From the NCBI GenBank assembly GCA_002118135.1, contig BDIU01000342.1, forward strand, positions 1,561 through 65,560: a DNA stretch of 64,000 nucleotides, in the 5' to 3' direction. Source of the stretch: Trebouxia sp. TZW2008 (Eukaryota > Chlorophyta > Trebouxiophyceae > Trebouxiales > Trebouxiaceae). A program made the position numbers and the translations under genes. Positions 57,220 through 64,000 of the stretch are shown in pieces; position 1 is the stretch's first letter; each line of letters begins with the position of its first letter. Under the pieces are notes generated by a model, which was given only the letters and a program-made list of their open reading frames with translations, did not search any database and was not told the DNA's origin.

Positions 57220-59539
57220 ATGTCGTGTCATACTTGCGCCCTCCGCGTCGGCACAAGTTTATCCTGGCGTGCTTGCGAAGAAGCGACGCCTGCTTATGCT
57301 CCCCCCAGTTTCTGCCTGTCTAGTTTCGACCGAAAGCGTGCAGTAAAGTACCCGGGCCAGACGCATCATTCTCCAGCAAAGAGGCTCAAAGTTGAAATTG
57401 TTGCACATGCTGCAGCGTCGTCCGCGAATCCTGTAGACGACCCTGGTGCGTGCCCAGCAGTGTATTGTACTGCTTCGCTGCTCCGTTGCTGTCTAGCAGG
57501 TCACATATGGAGGTGGCTTATTGTGCAGCCGTCTACGAACGCATCGACAAGGCCGCTGATTTGCTAAGCCTGATGATGGACGACATCCACAGAGAAGTCT
57601 TTCTCAGCAGCGCTGTGTCTGAAGTCATGGGTAAGTCCTCGTGCACAGATGTTGCATCCCATGACTAATCAATCACCTTCTTTTCTGTTTTACTGCAAGT
57701 ATCTCTTCATCTGCACTGCATTCATCTTTTCATTCTGAACACAAAGCAGGCCTCAAATATGTGAGCATCGTGGGATTCCAAAAATCGTGTTGGACTGAAA
57801 TGCTGGTTGGTCATTGCAGGGGATAAACCAGATGTGACAGAGGAGGATGCCATCACACAGACTGTAGCAAGGAATATAGATCAGCTTGATGAGACATTTC
57901 TGGCTGCTTTAGTAGCATACATAAAGGCTGCTGACAAGGAAAGGCATCGTGATTTGGCAGGTAACTGGGGCTGGACGCTTTGCAAATCTATTGCGACATC
58001 TGTCTCGCCATGTGTACTTGATGACATCAGCACGAATTGGTCCAGACTGGTGAATGATGTGAACTTGCCAAAGACCAACTTGGTCGGCCAAAGTGATTGC
58101 TCCTGTACATACCTAGCTGGGCGTCTTCAGCCTGCCTAGCATGCATGAGATGAATGGCACAATGAACATGGATTGTGCGTCCATGCAGTCAGGCTGACCA
58201 AGATACATCGAGAGATACTAGCGCAAGTGGCACAGCGCTTGCCGCCAGAAATGCAAGTGCTGGACCTTGTCCTTCGCCTGAAAGATCGTAAGGAGCGCTT
58301 GGAAGTTCTCAAAGAGGCTGCTGAAGGCAAAGGTGACAAGGTGCCTGTGTGTGGTATCACCACGCTTCGAGCCAACGCAGCACAAGTGCTTTCAGACATG
58401 GAAGACCAAGACGCCATTCCTGACAAGTAAACTTCCACATCTGCTTGCATTCTTTATCACATGGTCAACGCTTGCGCTGTCAGTACAAGCAATGCGTCTA
58501 TCCTGATCGATTTGGTTTGCCACAAGGATGAAGTGATCAAGAGGTGTGCAAAACTGCACTGAATTTCATGGACATATAGTCATTGCCACAGTATGGCACA
58601 TGTGATCAGCCTTGTTGGTTGGCTAAAGCATGTAACATTACTCTCTCTCTGCTGTGCATTGTGAGAGCAATCTGCAGCCGGGGCTTCATGCCTATGAGCT
58701 TTGTGCTGCTGTCAGACGTTGACTGCGAAGGCCAAGTGACGTTATGAACTCTCAGCACGCTCAAGCCACGTTGTGTTCTGCAGACGGCTTTTGGCCAGGT
58801 TGTGCATCGTCAGGGAAGAAATTGCAGAGCTAGCTGCAGAGTTGAGCCCTCAGGGTCAAGCAGAGGCGTTCAAGGATGTGTATGAGAGCAACATCATGCT
58901 GCATACCCAACAAGTGCCTCAGGGCACCATCCACTTCCTCAAGGAGTTGATGACTGTTGGAGATGAAGCCAAGAGGTACATATGGGCAAAAAAGGAAAGA
59001 GAAAGTCCACATTGTCAGGCGTGTCTGAGGGGCCTCGAATAGGCCATGGCGTCCCCTCTAACAGCAGGCATTGTTGCTTATCTTACTGTGGAGAAAAAGC
59101 ATCCTGCAGCACAAGCAGCACATGTCAAACTCTTGTTAGCACGAGTGACTTTGGTATGCTGAGCGTGCGATTCATTGCAAGCAGGTCAGACTGCTATTTT
59201 GTGCTCGTTTTCACCACCATGCACCTCTGTAGGGTTAGAATTTTAATGCATTGCAAAGCAGGTGTGACTGAGAGGCATTGCATGCTATGCAGGAGAGGAT
59301 TTCTTCAAAAAGCTTTCCAGGATGAGTTCAGGTTTGAGCCAAGTCAGGTATCTGGCAGGAGTCAATCTAGAAGAGCTCAAAGAAACACCAACAAAGCCGT
59401 CAGACCCGGATCTTTCCTCACATGCCTGACAGCTACCCAATTCGAAATGAACAACATGCAAGAAGTCGATGCCTCCCTCGCCAGGATAGAGACAATTAGA
59501 AAGGAAGCCATGCAAACACTTGAAGAATTAGCTGACTAG
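57220..59539 (+). CDS. Helical protein, probably plastid-targeted, family unknown
   Basis: Six exons (57220-57449, 57500-57630, 57820-57960, 58189-58426, 58784-58975, 59293-59539) give 392 residues. The first ~65 residues are rich in Ser, Ala and Arg with few acidic residues, like a chloroplast transit peptide. The mature part is almost all helix: YCAAVYERIDKAADLLSLMM, EDAITQTVARNIDQLDETFL, HREILAQVAQRLPPEMQVLD, LARLCIVREEIAELAAEL and a C-terminal coiled coil MNNMQEVDASLARIETIRKE. No catalytic motif is seen, and I cannot name the family. Intron 3 holds the dispersed tailed repeat, and intron 5 holds an inverted copy of the neighbouring kinase-like gene's last exon. An intron inside the last exon is possible (CAG|GTATCT at 59347). 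Confidence 0.65.
58070..58157 (+). repeat. Second copy of the dispersed tailed repeat
   Basis: GATTGCTCCTGTACATACC, TAGCTGGGC and GCCTGCCTAG match 12056-12150 at most positions. It ends in GAGATGAATGGC, a minimal version of the microsatellite tail. Same orientation as the first copy. Confidence 0.65.
58982..59160 (+). repeat. Inverted copy of the kinase-like gene's last exon
   Basis: Translation of this plus-strand stretch (KRKSTLSGVSEGPRIGHGVP, then CQTLVSTSD) parallels the minus-strand exon at 59850-59990 (KKKSTHLGVFERPRINRGVP, then DQTLVSCTSSD). At DNA level GGCGTGT, GAG, GGCCTCG and GGCGTCCC line up. It lies in intron 5 of the plus-strand gene and is about 0.8 kb from its source. Confidence 0.75.
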
Positions 59540-59782
59540 GTGCAGACAAGAACCTAAGGCTCCAAGCTGAACCAAGAGGTCTGCATATATGCGCAGATGT
59601 AGCCTGTTTTGGCAACTGCGTCTGACAGTATGCTCCTCATCATGCTCAGAGCTTGACCTCAGATCTTGTCAGGTACTCAACAGCTGGATATCCCAACTCT
59701 GACCTGACCTAGGCCTCGTGCATATCATGCTACTTCTGTTGTGATGTACGATGGGTCCTGGACACAATTGGGTATGTCCACG

Positions 59783-62700
59783 TCACGTGCATGAAGACCG
59801 ACTGATTAGAGCATTGCTGCTGCTTTGAAGGTTGTCTGAGTCAGAGGAAGTGCACGACACAAGTGTTTGATCCTCATTAGCTGCGCCTTTCTGCTCCTGA
59901 TTGCTCTTGGAGAGCAATAAAGGGACGCCACGGTTTATCCGAGGCCTCTCAAACACGCCTAAATGCGTAGACTTTTTCTTTTTCTTGTTTTCTTTTGTGT
60001 CTGAGTGCAACTCGTTCACTGCCATGCCATCTGTCACAATGCTTTGAGGAATAGTTGTACCGTACGATTTCATCTGGGCAGCAACAGAGAAACAGAGACA
60101 GAAACAAACGTTCAGCACAGTCAAGCTGTACCATAGACTAGGCACTCAGGTCCAAGCTGCATACCCACAACTCATTGCCATATGGCATCGCAAGCAATGA
60201 AACAATTACTGTAACGTGCAAATGGCTGTCTTGGGTCAATCACGTCTTGCAGCTATGTTTCAAGGGTCAAATGTATGACAGTTGGCATGACAGCACTTGC
60301 AGAGAGGAATCCAGTTTTTGCAGCGCTGACTCAGCTTGTGAGCACCTTGTTTTGCCCTGGCTGTGACTCGTCTGCACATGCTTGTAAATTTGACAGGAGA
60401 GGTCTGCAGATAATTTGTCAGCGTGGCTTCTTATTAACAACAACAACAATAATAACAATAACAAAATAATAATAATAAATGACAATAACAACAATAACTA
60501 CATATTCCAGCATATACTGCTATGTATGTGTGGCACAAGTCCTATCTCGCCAGGCAGGCTTGTCTCGAGCGTTGCGATATGGACGCCTGATGTTCAGCTG
60601 TTGACAGTCAGATACAACAATGTCATTCCTATTACAACATGCATAACTCACTGCCACAGGTTTTCATGTGGCATCAGCAAGTCACGTCAGCACACTGTGC
60701 ACTCAACGCGGAATCAGCAAGTCAGCAAACAGACAAGTTGCAAGTGCCTGTGATACCTGCTAGCTAGGCTTGCACAACAGCAAAAACACATGCAGCATTA
60801 CTTCACAACAATGTCCATGTTGTACGGAGCCTACAAAGCCTTTCATGCAGTGAAGCTAGTGAACCAGTATCAGCACCGCAAGCGCATGATGCAGAAAATA
60901 CATCAAACAGCGATGAAATATGACACTCAGCAGGTCAGGGCAAGGGCCAAATGTGAGCTTCACCTGAGAAGAAGAGCTCTTTGTTGGGGCTGCAGGAGAA
61001 GCTGGTAGATTATGACAGTCAGATGAAGGTGCAACACTGCATGGCTGAGATCCAGCTCGGTCCTCGCCATTTGCTGATGCTTTCAAACATGGAGCGACAC
61101 TAGCTGATGCACTGCTGTCGTTGACGGCTGCATCAGCCTGACAGTGCTGTCTAGCAATAGCAGTGCCTGCTTCTGTGACGCAAAGCTGGCAGCAGCTGAG
61201 GTTGGCAGCTGTGTCATTATGGTCAGACGACACTGCTGTGAGGTTGTACACTAGTGGCGCGGCGACGTGTTCCTTGAAGACTGGGCAGCAAAGAGCTGCA
61301 CTTGCTGACATGCGCTGCTTCAGATCTCCATGCAGCAGCCAAAGAACAACTTCCGCCAGCTCAGAGTCCACAGCCTCAGCAAGTCTCTGCCGAATGGGGT
61401 GCTCCATGTTGTGAAACCCAGTCTGCAAGTCAAGCTTGAATTCGGTCATTGTTGAGAAGCTATGTTTGCAAGGTGGTAAACACAATGATTGCAGTTCACA
61501 CATTGTTAAGAAGCAATGTTTGCAAGGTGGTCAATATGATGCAGCTTCTAGCGACAAAAGGGCGAAGTGAACGCAGCTGCACCAAGCGCATGCGGGAAGT
61601 GCTGAACTTATGCATGCAGTAAAATTGCAAAGCTGCTGGCTCAAGAAGTATTGACAGCAGCAGGATGCTCTCTCTGGAGCATACTTAGAGCATGCAGTTG
61701 ATGTGCATGTAGCCAAAAGCATTAGCCAGTACAGAGCTTGGGGGCTATATTCAGCTGAAATTTCGCTGAACCTGCAGCACATTGCTGCAGATGATGTATC
61801 TCCTGCTTGGCCCCTCTGGAGGCAGCATTGACAACCCTTGTTGACAGCGTAACTCAGAGTGACTCAGCCAAGTTGAACACAGTGCAAATTTCCCAAAACG
61901 TTCTTGTCTTCGTGCCACATTAGGCTGCCCATGCAACACATCAGCTGGCAACGAGTTTGCAGCATCTTTGCTAGCAAGTGTAACCACCCATGACTAGTAC
62001 TAGCAACACACTGAATACTAATCATGATCTTGCTTAGGCAGAAAAAGACTGAGGTCATGAGTTTGCACCTTCCAGGCCAGTAGCTGGTCCAGGAGGTTAT
62101 CTCTTGCTTGCTCCCCATCTGTGATGCCTTCACAAGGGCAAGCGCCCAGTGCACAACTGGAACAGAACCACTCCCAGGCTCCAGGTGTCCCCAAGCTCAT
62201 CGTATGCAGCTAGATGGTACCGGCCCATCTTCAGCATGTACAATACATCTCCAGATATGTAAGGCGCAGTGGCAGCATCTGACTCCATCAAGCCTGCAGC
62301 AATTGAGAGCGAGAGGTGTTAAGTTTCAACAGCAGGAAGGTAGAACACAAGTATCGCACAGATATTTGATTAGGTGATAGCAGCCAGGTCTTCAGCAAGG
62401 ACAGGACATCACCAGATACGTAAAGTGCGGTGGCAGTGGCAGCATTTGAGTCCCCCGACCGTGCACCCATCGAGATTGAGAGGTGCTATAAGACAGCAAG
62501 AAGGTAGGACACAAGATAGAGAGATCTGATCAGGGGATGTCAGTTAGGCCGTCAGCATGTACAGGACGTCACTAAATATGTCAGCATCCAATTCCGCCAA
62601 GCCTGCGACCACATGCAGCATATAACGTGTTGACAGACTTGGACAAAAGCTCATTGGCTCTGGGCACAAAACCCCTTTGTTACACAGCAGGCTTGCAAGC

Positions 62701-64000
62701 AACAACATTGCAATGGATTAGACGCTTGCTGCCAAGGTTCATCTGACAGCTCCTCGCAACCAGCTTGCATGCTTACAAGCTGACATTGCCCAGCTGGCAC
62801 ACTATGCAGTCCACCACTAATCACTATGAAAAGTGGCAAGGACGTCACAACTTGCTTGCACTTTTACAAAACAACAGCGCCCAGTTGGCACTTTGTGCAA
62901 AGAAAGTGATCATGTGCCAGCTTTAAGAGAGACAAGGCCAGCACAGAAATTTCTTACTTGATTGACACTTTATTTGAAGACACTCTGCATACACGGACAG
63001 TACATTACAGGAACCAATCAACGCAGTGGTATTGCTGGGTAGCAACAGTTTGGTGCACAGACAGTTTTGACAAGCAGAGCAGTTGTTGTCAAGAGGACCC
63101 ACTGTAGTGGGCAATGGTCTCACCCTTTGTGTCATCCAGCATTGACACGCCAACCGCTCGGTTGCCATGTGTGATGTGAAGCAATATGCGGTCTGGAAGC
63201 ACAGCTCCAAGACGGTGGCCTCTGCTATGCAGCAGTTCCAACATCTGCAGCATGCATGAGCGCTGTCAGACATTGCGAGAACAGCATGCAATCTGAGAAC
63301 CAATCACTGCGCTCTGGCTGCAACATTATCTCTGAGTAAAGACTGGCATTGTTTTTGGTGATGACAGCATTTGATGCAAGAAAACCTTTTCACTATACCT
63401 GCAGCAGCTTGAGGGCAATCAGGATCCGTTCAGCCTTGGAGGGGCGGGGCTTGGGGCCTTTAGCAGCTGCAACTTCTGCCAAGTAATCCTTCAAGAGAAT
63501 ACAAGCCTCTCCTTGGGGCCTGCAAAGCAAGACAGCAGTCAGCAACTGGAAGGCAGGCCACCCAGGACAGTCACAAACATTTCATTTGTTGCTGCAACAT
63601 TGGCCGCAGCAAGAACTAGATCTCAGCGGACTCTATTGGTGGCAACTGCTTCCCTTATTGCTGAGCACGCTTGTTGTTGACCAGTTGAAGTTTGCAGTAG
63701 TTGTCAACAGGTGCAGTATATGAGGAGGCACAAGCGAAGGTTTCAGCACAAACTTAAGTGGAGGTGCAAGTTTAGGCACAGGAGCAGAGGTAATGAAAGG
63801 TACAGGCGGCGCATAAGGCGAAAGCAAACAGACCTGATGACAGTGTAATGGATGTTGTCAGCAAAGGAGAACTCCTTCGGTGGCATTCATGCGGCTTCAG
63901 GCAGCTGCTGCAAAGGCAAGAGGAGCTGTGCGCCATGCGTGATGTGCAACGCCTTCTCTGAGGCACTAGCATGGTTGTCAGGGCCTGCTGAGTACAGGTC
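59783..64000 (-). CDS. Divergent protein-kinase-like gene, partial, frameshifted
   Basis: Exons traced on the minus strand are 64000-63834 (edge), 63519-63399, 63244-63124, 62293-62069, 61422-60964 and 60073-59783. PSKAERILIALKLLQMLELL, then LHSRGHRLGAVLPDRILL, is a catalytic-loop-like block whose HRD lacks the usual Asp/Lys/Asn set, and LDD stands near the DFG place. APYISGDVLYMLKMGRYHLA, then GDTWSLGVVLFQLCTG, is the C-lobe F-helix region, followed by HGDLKQRMSASAALCCPVF. The fold is kinase-like but probably a pseudokinase. In exon 62293-62069 the frame shifts by one base near 62125 (GRLPL then CEGITDGEQ), and a TGA precedes MPPKEFSFADNIHYTVI at the right edge. It may therefore be a pseudogene or hold sequence errors. 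The C-terminal exon is Lys/Ser-rich. The N-lobe is outside the window. Confidence 0.55.
60433..60500 (+). repeat. AAC/AAT-type simple repeat
   Basis: Imperfect AACAAC and AATAAT trinucleotide run in the last intron of the kinase-like gene. Confidence 0.85.
62350..62610 (-). repeat. Two decayed upstream copies of the kinase-like exon 4 start
   Basis: The real exon (acceptor 62294) begins GCTTGATGGAGTCAGATGC and GCCACTGCGCCTTACATATC. Copies start near 62475 (AATGCTGCCACTGCCACC, TACGTATCTGGTGATGTCC) and 62602 (GGCTTGGCGGAATTGGATGC, GACGTCCTGTACATGCTGA). Both end ~85 bp in, before the conserved GDTWSLG block. Confidence 0.8.

Noticed and set aside
1..64000. tRNA or rRNA genes
   Set aside because: Nothing resembling conserved rRNA blocks or a complete tRNA with A and B boxes was noticed; a tRNAscan run would be decisive.

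Overview
The window is nuclear DNA of a green alga, most likely a core chlorophyte. The evidence is intron-dense genes with GT-AG introns and one GC-AG intron, TGTAA-type poly(A) signals, two flagellar radial-spoke genes, an RGG-tailed Argonaute and a relic of a eukaryotic TnpB (Fanzor). The species cannot be told from the sequence. One 91-base assembly gap lies at 10363-10453.

Layout. 0-5 kb: the 3' end of an unknown gene, a truncated retroelement tail and a Spinster-like MFS transporter (+). 5.8-8.8 kb: a Crinkler-like nuclease-kinase gene (-) broken by one in-frame TGA. 9.3-11.1 kb: a fold-back pair of decayed Fanzor copies. 11.4-15.1 kb: a peroxisomal D-amino-acid/D-aspartate oxidase (-). 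15.1-18.9 kb: a gene-poor stretch with two MITE-like elements. 18.9-22.2 kb: a REXO4-like exonuclease (-) and a small unknown gene (-). 22.7-34.7 kb: a complete 18-exon Argonaute (+). 35.9-46.3 kb: a head-to-head pair, an armadillo-repeat radial-spoke protein (RSPH14/RSP8 type, -) and a radial-spoke head protein (RSP4/6 type, +). 46.9-48.5 kb: a secreted protein with a four-fold Cys repeat (+). 48.6-49.3 kb: a cytosine-C5 DNA methyltransferase fragment with a perfect inverted repeat at its edges. 50.5-52.1 kb: ESCRT-III VPS2/CHMP2 (-). 52.9-57.1 kb: a second MFS transporter (-). 57.2-59.5 kb: an alpha-helical, probably plastid protein (+). 59.8-64 kb: a divergent protein-kinase-like gene (-) that runs off the edge and carries a frameshift.

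The most striking feature cuts across the genes. Eight of the multi-exon genes (two transporters, oxidase, REXO4, Argonaute, both spoke genes, kinase-like) carry one to seven decayed tandem copies of an exon edge. Each copy has splice acceptor plus exon start, or exon end plus donor, and lies in the adjacent intron or 3' flank with a period of about 90-190 bp. Only one copy per array keeps frame and phase. This may be the undescribed pattern in the window. The null explanation is ordinary local tandem duplication, with only intronic copies tolerated. Exon coordinates were derived by hand from splice sites, reading phase and protein continuity; total lengths are divisible by three for every gene called intact.
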